This document shows positions 13,136 through 24,689 of a DNA stretch of 64,000 nt, one piece after another; position 1 is the first letter of the stretch, and every line of letters begins with the position of its first letter. Source of the stretch: Agriotes lineatus (Eukaryota; Arthropoda; Insecta; Coleoptera; Elateridae); contig CALNHX010003630.1 in NCBI GenBank assembly GCA_940337035.1, forward strand, positions 1 to 64,000. The letters are read 5' to 3'. The notes beneath the pieces were generated by a model that was not told where the DNA came from, ran no database searches, and saw nothing but the letters and a program-made list of their open reading frames with translations. Position numbers and translations under genes: made by a program.

Positions 13136-13650
13136 TTTGAGTCTGTTGTTTTACCCACGACCAGCTCCGGCTGAGAATTCGGTTGCCTTTTTTTGTTCTT
13201 ATTTACAGTCAGAGTGACAGTAACAAGCTTTCACTCTATAAACTACGTTTAGGAATGTTATGTTCTTGTAGTTACTACATCTTTCTTTTTTAATACATTT
13301 TTGTTTGTTTAATAAGCTGTAATATTCCTTGTTTTTTATCATTTTTCCTATTTTTTCTCATTATTATGATTTTTTGAAAGTCCTTCATGTGTTTAACAGC
13401 TTTATACAAGTATAACTTGTTACACTTTAAAATGCATTTACAACAGGTAACAACGGCAAAGATGCACACGGCTGGCACGGTAGAACATGTGCGAGGTTTT
13501 ACTCTGAAAGCATAGTTGTTTATGCCTAAAGGTCAATTCGGTAAAATAACCCAGTCACATAGATTGGACCAAATAGAAATATGCAATACAGTTTTATTTT
13601 TCTAAATTAAAATTTCTTGGAATAATCTCTCTCTCTCTTTAGGTGCCGTC

Positions 13651-14029
13651 TTATAGTCTGAGGTTGGCGATCATCATGGCATATCTCCATCTGTCACGTG
13701 CTGTATGAATTAAATCTTCTCTGTTGAGTCCTAGCCAATTTCTTAGGTTGCGTATCCAGGATGTCCTCCTCCTATCTCTAGCTCTCTTCCGTTGAATTTT
13801 CCCTTCGATTATATATTGTAGAAGTGTGTATTTATCGTGGCGCATTATGTGTCCAAAATATGTTAACTTGCATCTTTTAACAAGCCTCTCCAATTCTCTT
13901 TCTGTTCTCAGTCGGCGTAGTACCTCTTCGTTAGTTGTTCGATCTGTCCAGGGAATTCGGAGCATTCTTCTATATGATCACATCTCGAACACGTTGATTC
14001 GATTTAACATCTCCTTCTTAATAGTCCAA
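13651..14029 (-). pseudogene. LINE ORF2 C-terminal end, second array copy
   Basis: The translation includes RILRIPWTD-like RMLRIPWTDRTTNEEVLRR, then CKLTYFGHIMRHDKY, RRTSWIRNLRNWLGL and a final MMIANLRL before the stop. This C-terminal module is typical of insect endonuclease-RT LINEs. Relative to the first array copy one TGG codon (EMWSY) has become TGA, so the frame is shortened by 15 residues. The region ends at the CT run that represents the element's AG-rich 3' tail. No function remains. Confidence 0.8.
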
Positions 14030-14217
14030 GGGCCGGTTGCAGAAAGCTTTGTTAAGTCTGGTGTTAGCTAACATCGCGTCAAAGTGAACAAAATCGCATC
14101 AAATTTTGTTTACTAATGTATTAGTTACCATAAGCATTTGAGATTTGATTCGTTTTTGTTCACTTTAACGCGATGTTAGCTAACACCAGACTTAACAAAG
14201 CTTTCTGCAACCGGCCC
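14030..14217. mobile_element. 188-bp palindromic MITE, second array copy
   Basis: It is the duplicate of 6683-6870. The termini are GGGCCGGTTGC on both arms, with flanks CAA and TAA. It interrupts the LINE after the codons for LLYGCEA. Confidence 0.85.
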
Positions 14218-14409
14218 TAAGCCTCACATCCATAGAGAAGTACTGTCCAAACGTAACACTTCAGTACTCTTACTCTTATCCCTAGATCTAGCTGTCGAGT
14301 GCATAGAATCTTTTTATACATCATGAAAGCTGATCTGGCTATTTCTATTCTGCGATTTATTTTCGCATTACAATCTATGTCTTTATTGATTAGCCGTTCA
14401 AGGTATATA
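14218..14409 (-). pseudogene. LINE post-RT segment, second array copy
   Basis: The minus-strand translation reads YLERLINKDIDCNAKINRR then IEIARSAFMMYKKILC and VLLYGCEA. In related elements this part lies between the RT palm and the C-terminal region. It is bounded by the 1387-bp insertion on the upstream side and by the MITE on the downstream side, and is non-functional. Confidence 0.75.
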
Positions 14410-15796
14410 TTGCAATAGCTCACCAGGTAAACTATGTCTTAATTCATGTAATGTCTGCTTTTAAATCGAGAGCTCTTATTTTCAGGGTGGGTTCATCAAA
14501 ATCTAATTTGCTATCAATGATACTTAACGTCAAACTTGACTATCAAAATTAATCAAACCAGGTAAACTGACAACTGTATCTCACATTGACATTTACTACT
14601 ATTTAAATCACCTATGTAAGTACTAACTAAACTTTATGTTATTACTTTCAAAATTGACAGTTATTCAAAATGCTTTTTCAACTTATCTTAACAAACCTTA
14701 ATAGCTGCTCATGCTTTCTCTGCAAACACCAATCACTACTGGATCCTGTCATCGATAGACTGCAGCACTCAATGTCCAATTCACCAACAGCAACCCTTTG
14801 ATGGTCCGTGACTCCTTTCAACTACTCTTGACCTGTCAAACCAACTGCTCAGATCCATAATTCCAGTCCTAGCTCCTCCTGGATGTCTCCGTCACACGAT
14901 CTACCTCCTGGTAACCTCCTTCTGGCTCCGTCCGGTCAAATCAACTCCCTTGGTTCCAAAATCCTGTCCTGGTTACTCCTGGATGTCACTGTTCCTGCCG
15001 GATGCCACCGCTCCTTCTGGATGTCACCGTCACACGATCCAAGTCCTGATAAGTTTATATCCTTTTATAAATTCCAATTGTAACTTTGTTACCCCATTTG
15101 CAGATAAACTGATGTCTCACGCAAGGTCCACAGAATAACCAAATCAAATAATAAATTGTAAAATACCTCTTCTAATATTTTGTACGTATGAATAAATCGA
15201 AATCCCCTCAACTAGTATAATGTCCTGTATTCTATATCCAATTAACTGTATCTGTAGCTTCTCCTCTAACACTTGATGTCACAATATCTTTTCCATTTTA
15301 AATATTTCACTTTATTTTACCTCGTAGATTTGTTTTCAGTCTTTATTTAATTTTGTATCAACAAAATTAGACAAGTTAAGGCAGAGATTCTATTTTGTAT
15401 TATATCAAAATTATTATAACCAAATTACATACATGCTTTCTTGATTTGTTTTATGTAACTGTTTTTAAACAAACTTTTTATATCTATTAGAGACAATTCT
15501 TAATGCACACTTCCTATTTTTTTCTAAATAATGCTATATACAGAATTTTCTTAACAAATGCATTTGTCAATGTTACCTTGGTTTATTTTTATAAATATTA
15601 AATAAAACCATTAAGTTTAATCCATTCCAATAAATATAACAATATTAAATGATTTACAATTAAAAGAACCCTTGTATCTTTTACTTTCATTATTTATGTT
15701 CAAAACTTTATACCCATCAAGATTCAATTATTGTAACTGTCCATTTTAAATATTTCTTTCATATGCTTTAATTTCCTGCATCATGTATCATAACAA
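14410..15796. mobile_element. Unclassified 1387-bp insertion with TA target duplication
   Basis: It starts TTGCAATAGCTCACC after TA (14408-14409) and ends CATGTATCATAACAA before TA (15797-15798). Deleting it with one TA rejoins the LINE codons ...DKYI and YLERL exactly in frame, which supports the boundaries. The ends show only a weak inverted match (TTG at both termini). The interior is AT-rich, with a short C-rich part holding repeated CCTGGATGTC motifs. No transposase was recognised. It may be a non-autonomous Tc1/mariner-type element. The copies at 7063-8449 and 1-1104 arose with the array. Confidence 0.6.
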
Positions 15797-16547
15797 TATA
15801 TTTATCCACTTGTTCTACGTTCAAGTTATTACATGTGATGTTTGTAATAACATTATCTCTACTAATTACCATAGTTTTAGTTTTGTGCATATTGATTTTC
15901 AGACCCATGCTTTCACTTCCTTCGGCCACTTTGTCTACTAGTATTTGCAGATCTTCTTGGCTTCCTGCAATTAAAGCTGTGTCGACAGCGTATCTTATGT
16001 TATTTAGAAGTAACCCATTTATTTTGACGCCTTCTGTTCCATCTTCCAGAGCATTTTTGACAATTGTTTCTGAGTACAAGTTAAATAAGATTGGTGACAA
16101 GATGCACCCCTGTCATACTCCTCTTTCAATTCTTACCAAGTCGGTTAGTTGGTTATTGACTTTGATTTTCGTTGTTTGATTCCAATATAGGTTTTTTATT
16201 ATACGTATATCCTTTCCGTCAATACCTATTTGTTGTAGTACGTCTAACAGGGTCATGTGCTGGACTGTATCGAATACTCTTTCAAAGTCGATGTAACATA
16301 TATATAAATCCTGTCGCATATCCATGCATTTTTCTGCCAGGGTTGTTAAACTAAACAGTGCCTCTCTTGTGCCCAGGCCAGCTCTAAAGCCAAATTGTGT
16401 ATTGCCGATGTTGTCGTCATATTTGCTTTTAATTCTTTCATATATAATTCGTAGAAATATCTTGAGTACATGGCTCATTAGACTTATTGTTCTGTACTCA
16501 CTACATCGTCTTGCATTGTTTTTCTTGGGAATTGGTATAAATATTGA
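15797..16547 (-). pseudogene. LINE reverse transcriptase palm region
   Basis: The minus-strand translation shows LMSHVLKIFLRIIYERIKSK, then NTQFGFRAGLGTREALFSL, CYIDFERVFDTVQ (motif A, aspartate kept), IRIIKNLYWNQTTKIKVNN and SPILFNLYSETIV. The catalytic motif expected as YADD reads YAVD, so the first aspartate is lost. A TGA replaces the arginine codon in GVRQGC. With these two lesions the enzyme cannot be active. The sequence joins smoothly to 19121-19368 across the 2569-bp insertion, since the codons for EEWMQ and SIFIPIPKKN become continuous. Confidence 0.85.
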
Positions 16548-16551
16548 CTGC

Positions 16552-19120
16552 TGTCAGGGAAGATAGACGGTCGGCCTTACCTTTTGGCGAAAGTTATACT
16601 AGTTATTTTGCCGGCTGGTAACTATCGGCCTAATTGGGCTAGCTCGCCGCGAGGGTCGCAGGGTTCCAGCTATGCTGAAAGAGAATACAACAAAAAAAAG
16701 GAGTGGGCGCCAGGTCCTAGACTCAGATCCAATTCCTTGTGCCGGACTTTACACAAGGTCGAGGATAAGAACCAGCAAGTCAAAAATAAACAAACCAACA
16801 ACCAATGAATAGATCACAGCTTTATTTTAAATATATTGGTGCGTACTATAGTGCAAGGCTAACACAGGTATATATATATAAATCACAGCAGGCAATATTT
16901 CTAGCAACACCAAAGAAAACACACAGTATGCGACATGCAACAATAAATATAAATACAGATATAAATATAAATATCAAGCAAATAGTAGCCCACGAGCAGC
17001 AATGACTATGACCTGAGAATGGGCTAACACATTAAAACATTGCGCGGTTAAAACGGAGCGTAGCGAGTATTAAATTAAAAAAAAAATTAATTAATCCCTG
17101 CGAGGCAGGATATAGCAGGGCCAGGTTATGCAAGCGCTCAGCTGATGTGAAACCCCGAATATCAGCTCAGTAAGATCCTAAAGTAATTAATCCAAAATTT
17201 CTAATGTCAAAACTACGAGGGTATATGGCCATATAGTTCACAGAGCAGTTTTCTTAATGGAAATACATCTGGTGCATAAATGAACGCTAAAGCAATCGCT
17301 TGAATAAACCTTCGGCAAACTTGTACTTACGTAAACTCGCGAATAAATTACAATAACGCGGAAAAGTCGCGAACGCCGCAGAGTTCCGACAAGATAATTA
17401 ACGGGCTCACGCGACTCCCAAGTAAAGCAATCGGCTACCGAAATCGGTTCTCTAGCCACGACACGCCAAAAAAAAATGACGTCAGACCTAAGCGACCGAC
17501 ATGCAAATGGCGTCGCCACAAACCCGAAGATATCAAGCAAACAGCAGGCAAAAAGCGGTAAGTACTGCCTTAAAACTGAATTACTAGCGCGGATGATCTA
17601 ACATACAATTTGCAGGGGGCTCAATGGGGCGCGGCAGCCTTCAGCTGCAGCGGAACCTCCTAACCAAGGTCCTTGCAGGCCCTCCCACGGAGACGCCGTG
17701 GTCCGTGGCCGATCCGAAACCGAAGGCTCCTACAGGATTGAGCCACAGGGCTGTCTTTACCAATTAGAGTGAGCTCGATTAAAAATTCAATAAAGGTCAG
17801 TAGCCTGCACAAAATGGGCGCTCAAAATTTGCAATAGCCCTATCACAATTAACGCATTAAAATTATACAAAAAAACATGCACTAACATCTAACTCGACGA
17901 AGCATTACTGTGCCAAAAATATCCTACATGCCCTATCTGTTGATGAGACGAGATTCCAATAACTAACTATAAGATACACCAGGCGCAAATAGCTATATCA
18001 GATTCTTGCCTGTAGTAAAAACATGTCAGCTCCTAGCCTGTGGATTGCGGAAGGCCGGGGACGACAGAAGCGATGGAGGTTTCGGCAGACACAGCGAGAG
18101 GCCCAGCGGACCTAGGAGGCGGTGATTGTTTCACAGGTGAGTGCAGTGCTACCCCTCCAGCGTAGCTGTAGAGCTCCTTGACAATTCGATGGTTTCAGGG
18201 GCCCAAATACACAGTATGGATGCCCGCAGAGTGCAGCTGAACAAGGAGTGCTAAGCCTCTTTAGGGGGAAGTTCAACCTCTCGCAGGAAGCGTCCGAACT
18301 CTCCCAAGGTCGTAGCCGACAGGAAATGGCATCCCACAATAAATCCAAGTCCACAGTAAATCGAAATCCACAGGGAATGGTGTCCGACAGTAAATGAATG
18401 GCATCCGGCAGTAAATGGCTATAACGCACAATGCCCAAATAAGTCCCAAATAAGAAGAAACTGGCCTTATCTTACCTCACGCTGGAATTGAGCCAGAAGA
18501 AAGGGCAGAAGCAATGCTGGCCTCAGACGAATCCGCAGTTGCGAAGGACGTACGTATAACCAAATCAAATACGAACGTTTTAAGGGCACATGTGCTTTTT
18601 CAGATCCTCCGAAAAATCAAAACGGAGCTGAGCTATACTAATTAGCTCAAAAATTCAAGCACACGGCCGAGGCACAAGCAGCCTGCACCAAGTTTAAAAT
18701 GGGAAAGACCTCAAAAATCCACCAGCTACCAGTTATCAAAACTTTCCAAAATTTTTGGGCCAGAAGATGCGAAAAAAAACCAGCCTGAAAAATGTGACTG
18801 CAACAAGTGATATCCTTTATCTAGCAACAAATAGAATAGTGTAGAAGAATTTGTAACAGGGGTTGCCTAAGCGCCATATACAAATATCTGTAGGAATACG
18901 ACCAAAATAAATTTAATTAGTAAAATATGGGTAATTATTCGAGGAGTTGCTTACCAAACTGCTTGATAATTATAGGCAAATAATTAAAAATAAGATACAG
19001 CTAATTATACCTAGTTTAGAGCATGCAAAAATTTACAAGAGCCAACCATAAATATTCAAGTTCAGAATTCAGCTAGCAGAGGTTCAATACTACGGGGGAC
19101 ACTCCAAAAGTATCGTAACA
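16552..19120. mobile_element. LTR-like element B (2569 bp, TSD CTGC), inserted in the LINE
   Basis: It starts TGTCAGGGAAGATAG and ends AGTATCGTAACA. CTGC at 16548-16551 is repeated at 19121-19124, and excision restores the LINE reading frame, so the ends are secure. Both termini are clearly similar to element E: GGCCTTACCT near the left end, and ACTACGGGGGAC then CTCCAAAAGTATCGTAACA at the right. The interiors differ. It contains diverged short repeats at 18318-18420 (GGCATCC..CAGTAAAT type). No coding region was recognised, and the reading frames of about 100 residues inside it look fortuitous. Confidence 0.8.
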
Positions 19121-19368
19121 CTGCATCCATTCTTCAGGTATGGTTCCTTGTGCATATACTTTATTAAACAACTTCGTTAGCATTTTGATACCGTCATCTC
19201 CCATTACTTTTAAAAATTCAGCCCTCATGTCATTTGGTCATGGAGATTTACAATCATTACTTGTTCTTATTGCTTTTTCTACTTCTGATATTAAAATTTC
19301 GGGTCCTTCGTCGTCATTTATTATATTCGTCTGAGAATAGTTCTGCTACATAGGATGTCCAGGCTTCT
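19121..19368 (-). pseudogene. LINE reverse transcriptase, N-terminal part
   Basis: Read on the minus strand: KEAWTSYVAELFSDE, then DDEGPEILISEVEKAIRTS, AEFLKVMGDDGIKMLTKLF and VYAQGTIPEEWMQ. This is the conserved lead-in to the RT palm of RTE/Jockey-like elements. A stop lies in the segment after NDCKSP. The 5' end is truncated at the target duplication (19369-19378). Confidence 0.8.
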
Positions 19369-19378
19369 TTGGAATAAT

Positions 19379-20594
19379 AAAACTTCATTAAAAAAACAGT
19401 ATATTCGTTGATATTCTACAGTGTTAACAATAAATCAATGGTATTGAATATGTGTTCCAATTACAACAATTATAAAGAAACAGAAAAATGAAAATTATGT
19501 ATGATGCATACGAGTATCAATTGGATCATAATTCTGACACTTAAACAAGATCGACGAGCTTCCTCACAGAAATTGGTTGTCAAATCGGCAAATGCAATTG
19601 GTGACGAATTTCAAAAACTGCGTCTCACTTGAACATGAAAAAATCTTTTCACTATTTTTTTATATTTCTTATAATTATAATACGTATGAAATATTGTTGA
19701 TTAATTGTTAACACTAGAGAATATAAAATATACTTGTCTCTTTTAAGTTGTATTAATTTAACAAATTTTAATTCAGAAAGATACAATTGCATTAGATATT
19801 TCTTTGCTCCAATTCATATACAACTGGGCTCGTAGCTTAAAATGAGTGCGGCGATTCTCAACTCAGAAGTAGACGTAAAAGACGTCATGAGAAATTTGAA
19901 GCTTATTTACTGCAGTAACTCACCTTGCCTTCACCTGGTTGGTGCTTAATTCCCTTCTGAGTGGAACTGGATATTGTTGTACAGAACACAGGTAAACACA
20001 ATGTAACATGTAAAACGTTATATTGAGCATACAAAAATACAGGTAAAATAATCAGCAAATGTCTGAAGTTGACCCGCTACCAATCTATTGCTTCGGGGGA
20101 GAAAATTTCCTAACGGTGACGTCAGGGTATGTTGTGATTAATGAATATTACTAGACTAGTCACAATCCACACTACGTATCAAAAATTCACTTAGTCTTGC
20201 CTTGTGGAGGGAAGCTCACAAATGGCGTTTTTATGCAAACACTTGCGTAAACACACATAAAAACAGTATCACATACACCTGCAAATTCTAATAAAGTAAT
20301 AAGTATAAATATTGTGTCTACTACAAGGACACAGACAGAAGTAAGTTAAAATGTAGAAGGTGCACAGCAAGGAGACAATGCAGTAGTTCAACAATACCGG
20401 CATGAAGGCAAAGCGTCTCTGCAGTTTGAAGAGGTGAGATTTGGACAACCCCACCTCTCAACGAGTTCACTCGGTGCATTTGAAAGGCTGCCACCTGTCC
20501 CGGTGCAAATCTCGTCCACGAAGAAAGTGGCCTAGAACAATGTCGCTCACGAAGAAGATAATTTAGCAAAAGTTGCATAGATATCCCAAAGCCA
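19379..20594. other. Intergenic sequence right of the LINE, nothing recognised
   Basis: This is about 1.2 kb of mostly AT-rich sequence up to the left duplication of element C. It has no conserved coding frame. A short reading frame on the minus strand near 20321-20578 is not similar to anything I know. Confidence 0.5.
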
Positions 20595-20598
20595 AAGT

Positions 20599-22481
20599 TG
20601 TAAGGACAATTTCTAAGATTTGATTGTAATTTGCTACATTTTTTCCTTGCTGTATTTAAAATCCCTCATCATCTTTCAAAATTCAGACGCGCGCCTTACA
20701 AACATACGTTTTCAAAGCATGTGCCGGTTTACAAGCATTTCTCGGCGACAGTCCAGCGCACTTGTCTTTTTCATCAACCCTAAAGATCACGCAAAATACG
20801 TCGCTAAAAAAAGTAAGCTGTGCAAACAGGCAAGAGAGGAATTCATCCCGACTCCTCTGGCCAGCAGGCCACACGTTAAAACCTATGAGTATCATATGAT
20901 GTTTTTGGTGCAAACATGCGTTTTCTCCCCCCTTATTTCCGTCGCGTGGCTTGGGTTTCTTGAGAGAGTGGTACAGAAGTTTTGAAAAAAACCAGACGTT
21001 CTTGGTGTGTGATGTACACGCTGCCCCTACGGTTAAGGCCGTGGGGCGGTTAACGGTTGTTTCTTTTAAATTAAAGCATAATTTTGTTTCGCTATTTGAA
21101 TCCCTTTGTTTAAAGGATTTCGATCCCGGACTACCGCACAGTGTAGAACGTGTGTGTGTGTATGTGTGTTGCCTCAGATTATGCTTTCGGGCTCTTTTAT
21201 TGCGACCTCGATGCAGTTCTGCTGACCCCTCTTGTTGTATCGCCTGATTATGCCGGTTAGTTATCGTCCCTAACAAATTAGTTAATGAAGGATCGGCTGT
21301 AGAAACAGTTTGCTCGTCGGCCCTGTTGTGCACGAATTTCCACTTGCTGCACGCAAGGATATTCAGGTCCGTTAATCATAGTCGTCGAAGCCTCTTTTGC
21401 CTTCTTTTTCGGTGCCGTGTAGGCCTTCGGGCCGCTTGCAGCAACTCATTCCTACGGCGGGCCTTTGGCGCCATTATACAACCCCCGACTTCATAGCCGC
21501 CTTTGTGAACGACACCCAGAAACCAGGAACTGCGGTCATAGGAGAAGCTATCAGGCATTTTACTGTCTGTAGATATAAATGTGCTAATTTTTTACTGTGC
21601 AACGTAAGCGCGGTATGAATTGACAGTGCGCCGGTAATTAAAAGTAGCGTCGTTTTAGAACTAGTAATAATGCTCGGTTCAGACGTATCGGCGTGAATGT
21701 ACTTGTTGCTCTAAACGCATTAAGTAGCAGCTGTAATTAAACCAGCGGCGTGTGCCCTTCAGGCGTAATAACTTGTAAGTACTCATTGTCCTAACTTCAG
21801 CAAGTAACTCGCTGTAATTAAACCAGAGGCGTGTCCACATTGAAATCAACTTACTACCAGCGCCTCTTCTCAGACGTGCGACGCTCGTTGGTGTCACTGT
21901 AAATGTAACTACAATTACCTAACCCATTAACCCCCGAATTGCATAAAACTGTGTATTGTTATCTGTGCCTATTCTTGCATTAAATAGACCCTTTTTCGTC
22001 CAAAGGATTTGGGTGTTTTCTTTAATTGATTAATGTAACGTGTGAACTTGTGTATTATTTGCTTTGTGTATCTCGGCCGCTAGTGACAGAATTTGTGTAA
22101 ATTTTGTACAGCAGGTCCTGGAAGCGAGAGGTAAGTCCCAGAGCTTTGGGTGGTCATTTCACGAGAGCCTTAAAGCCCCTATTCCCACAAACCCCTTTGA
22201 ACTTCGAGCTTCTGCAAAGAGTTTGTAACACTGAAGCTCGTGTAGCTCTTAACCCCTACAATCATTCGAGTAACATCCTATTTGTGGCCACGCTTGTTCC
22301 TAAAGGTTCGTCACGTTAGAAGAACCCCGCCCATCTCACTGAACGTCATAGCCGAGGTTTAGCCTGTTTTTGAGCAGTCAATGCTTGATCTAGGGCAAGC
22401 GGTGCAATTTCCCGAAAGTGACGTGTACCATCGGCACCCTCCAGTTAATAGAGGTCGAAAAATCAATTTAATCTCGTAACA
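20599..22481. mobile_element. LTR-like element C (1883 bp, TSD AAGT)
   Basis: It starts TGTAAGGACAATTTC and ends AATCTCGTAACA, with AAGT at 20595-20598 repeated at 22482-22485. The right-end block (AGCCGAGGTTTAGCC, then GTTTTTGAGCAGTCAATG) resembles the same position in elements A and D. The interior is GC-richer than the flanks and contains a ~80-bp spaced direct repeat around CTGTAATTAAACCAG (about 21730 and 21811). A consensus splice-donor-like GAGAGGTAAGTCCC lies at about 22125. The longest frame, 216 residues on the minus strand (20683-21333), has no motif I recognise and is probably chance in a CpG-rich region. Confidence 0.65.
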
Positions 22482-22485
22482 AAGT

Positions 22486-24689
22486 ATTCGAGCTATGCGA
22501 AAATCGGATTCCAGCAAAGTCGATTATTGAAGTCCGCGGGCAACTTTCACTTGCGCACTCTGTGCTGCTTTAAGGATGCTTTTATATGAGAAGCAGCTAT
22601 TATTTACTGTCATGTATTCTACTGTTACAAAATTTATCATGCATCATACTTTTAGTGTTAATCTATTGTAGATTCGAAACCCTCTTCATTCCATGGTTTG
22701 GTATTGCAATAATTTTCCTGTTCTAGTTCTAAGACTTGTCGTATGATACTTCTTCATGATAACATCGATTATATTTTTTCCTTCATCTGTATTATCCTCT
22801 GTAGATCAGGTATAAGAGCTCATACCTATATAGGGCTTATATCATAATAACAACTAAAAACGTATTATATAATTGATGTGATTTATGTTACATGGTGATC
22901 CACCCATCTTATCCAAGAAGGATTTTTTAATATAGTTTGATATACATAGTAAAATTTTAACGTTTATTCTAATTTGAGAGTGTCCTTGAACCTCAACATT
23001 GGTTTGCTTTTCGAATAATGTGAAATGTATTTTTAATGTTGTCATATGTAGCACTTACTAAGAAATCGCCTGTATGGAAAAGTCAAAATAGAGTCAATTT
23101 AATAATTTCCATGATTTATTTTCTGATCCTCAGTGTGTGCACTATTTTCCGAACTCAATGTTCAATCTCAAAAATAACTGAGAGATTAAAAATTTGCACT
23201 AATTCTTGATGGCGTCCTGAATACCAGAAAATTCTATACGACCTAATGATGTTTCGTAAATTATCCTTCTTATTTCGTATTTCTAATATTAAGTGCTAGA
23301 TATTGAATCGCAATGTCATTAATATTTTTGTCCTTTATAACGAAATACACCTGTGCATCCCAACCAGCTTCCTTCTCTAGAAAAATTGTGCGGGTTTCGA
23401 CCAACCTTTTAAATTTCTGGGACTTCTCAAAACAATTTCGAAGATTAGTTATATCAGTCAATTATTGCTACGACCTAGACCTAGACTATTACATTGTAAA
23501 AGCTAAGGTTTTGTATGAAACACGCAACTGTTCAAACTTCGCTGATCTTAATATAACAACGCATAAAATAATCACATTTATTATAGATGATCACCTAAGT
23601 CTCAACTTAGGAAGCTCCTCAGAACAACAATTTGCGCGCGCTGGGAATAAACTTCATATGAAGGAGTTCCCCACACAGTACAAGACCAACTCTTGAACGG
23701 GTCTAGCACGTTCTCATACACTTCGGCCTGGAATTGTAATTGAAGACGTAAGAGCGTTACTAAATCTATTTATCTAATAGACATAACCGGTTAGAGTAGT
23801 TTATACTGTATCTGCGAGCGCAATTCTCTCAAAGTTCTACGTAATGTGCGTAATGTTATTAAATATTTAGAAGCTATTCCACATACGCCTCTTGCATACA
23901 TAACATTGTCAATGTCAGAGAAAATTGCAAAATAGCTATTTATGTATCAAGTTGCAAAATAAAAGTGTTCTTCACACTAGACGTAAAGTTTGTCCGCGAG
24001 CGCTAGCGAGTTGGGCAACACGTTGTGTGTGAAAAACACTAATTTTGCAACGTGTTGTATACATTTTCTATAATATAACGTATACATTTTTTTAATAAAT
24101 AAATTTACTTAAATCTACAAAGTTGTTCTAAATTTTCATATTAGCACTAGTATCAATTTAAAATCCCATACTGCAACTAGTGCGAATATATGCATCATTT
24201 TGACGTTGAAAACGACAACAAAATGTCATTATATTAGGTCAAAATTACAGAAAATATTTTTTGAAATAAAACTGTATTGAAATATCATGGAAAAAAAGAC
24301 TCATTTAATTTTGTACATTGTTAAGACCCTCTGACCGGCAATAGGAGAGAAGCAAAGGTAATTGATTTCACAGCGGGACCTGGTTGTGAGTTAAACAAAT
24401 TACTCTAATGTTAAGCAGAAACAAAATATGTGCTCCAAGTAGTAAATAACCCAAGCACTTTGCTAATCAAATGAAAGGCACACGTCGAAAGGCGCTACTA
24501 ACCAATCCCTGAAAAAAGATGGATACGACAAGGACACAAATAAAATTCGAAGGCATAAAAGTCAGAGCAGTATAATTATAGCAGTCAAAAGTAGTACATA
24601 GTAGTACACACACAAAACACAATAATAATGCACGACAAACAAAATCAAATATCACAGGCAAAATATCACAGTTTTAAGAAAGCTGCTTT
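22486..24689. other. Intergenic sequence, possible ancient LINE traces only
   Basis: This is about 2.2 kb of AT-rich sequence. Minus-strand translation around 22640-22810 has a LINE-linker flavour (charged, with KNIIDVIMKKYH) but is too short to assign. An imperfect inverted repeat of about 27 bp lies at 23949-23976 and 24026-24052 (GTTGCAAAAT...GTGTT..TCACAC arms). A 127-residue frame at 23313-23696 has no recognisable domain. Confidence 0.4.

Larger units (their letters stand above)
1..15954. repeat. Tandem array of a ~7.35 kb unit (tail plus two full copies)
   Basis: The same sequence recurs with a period of 7345 bp and then 7347 bp. Copies are 1-1262 (right tail of a copy cut by the window edge), 1263-8607 and 8608-15954. 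Comparing the two full units by eye I find about eight substitutions (for example 2397/9742, 4967/12312, 5302/12647, 5995/13340, 7257/14604, 8486/15833) and one extra CT in the CT run near 13630, so identity is about 99.9 percent. The repeat stops after AGATCT at 15954, where the sequence continues into the LINE reverse transcriptase. At 1262 and 8607 the same AGATCT is followed by unrelated sequence. That asymmetry is what a tandem duplication with a breakpoint inside the LINE would leave. An assembly artefact is possible. Confidence 0.95.
13627..19368 (-). mobile_element. 5'-truncated RTE/Jockey-like LINE with three nested insertions
   Basis: The 10-bp string TTGGAATAAT occurs at 13617-13626 and again at 19369-19378, bracketing a minus-strand LINE. 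Its 3' end is an AG-repeat tail, seen as a CT run on the plus strand. Its 5' end is truncated within the sequence before the RT palm. Removing the nested elements (14030-14217, 14410-15796, 16552-19120, each with one copy of its target duplication) leaves about 1.6 kb of LINE. Segment order on the minus strand is RT N-terminal part, RT palm, post-RT region and C-terminal region, as expected for one element. The first part of the LINE exists only here because the array breakpoint at 15954 lies inside it. Confidence 0.85.

Noticed and set aside
15949..15954. AGATCT at the array junction as evidence for cloning or restriction-based joining
   Set aside because: The site occurs naturally in the LINE copy that continues past the junction; six bases are too few to argue from.
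20683..21333. 216-residue minus-strand reading frame as a gene
   Set aside because: It lies entirely inside LTR-like element C, has no recognisable domain, and a GC-rich patch in an AT-rich genome yields such frames by chance.
23313..23696. 127-residue frame as a coding gene
   Set aside because: No domain, no splice context and no similarity that I recognise; composition follows the local AT-rich background.
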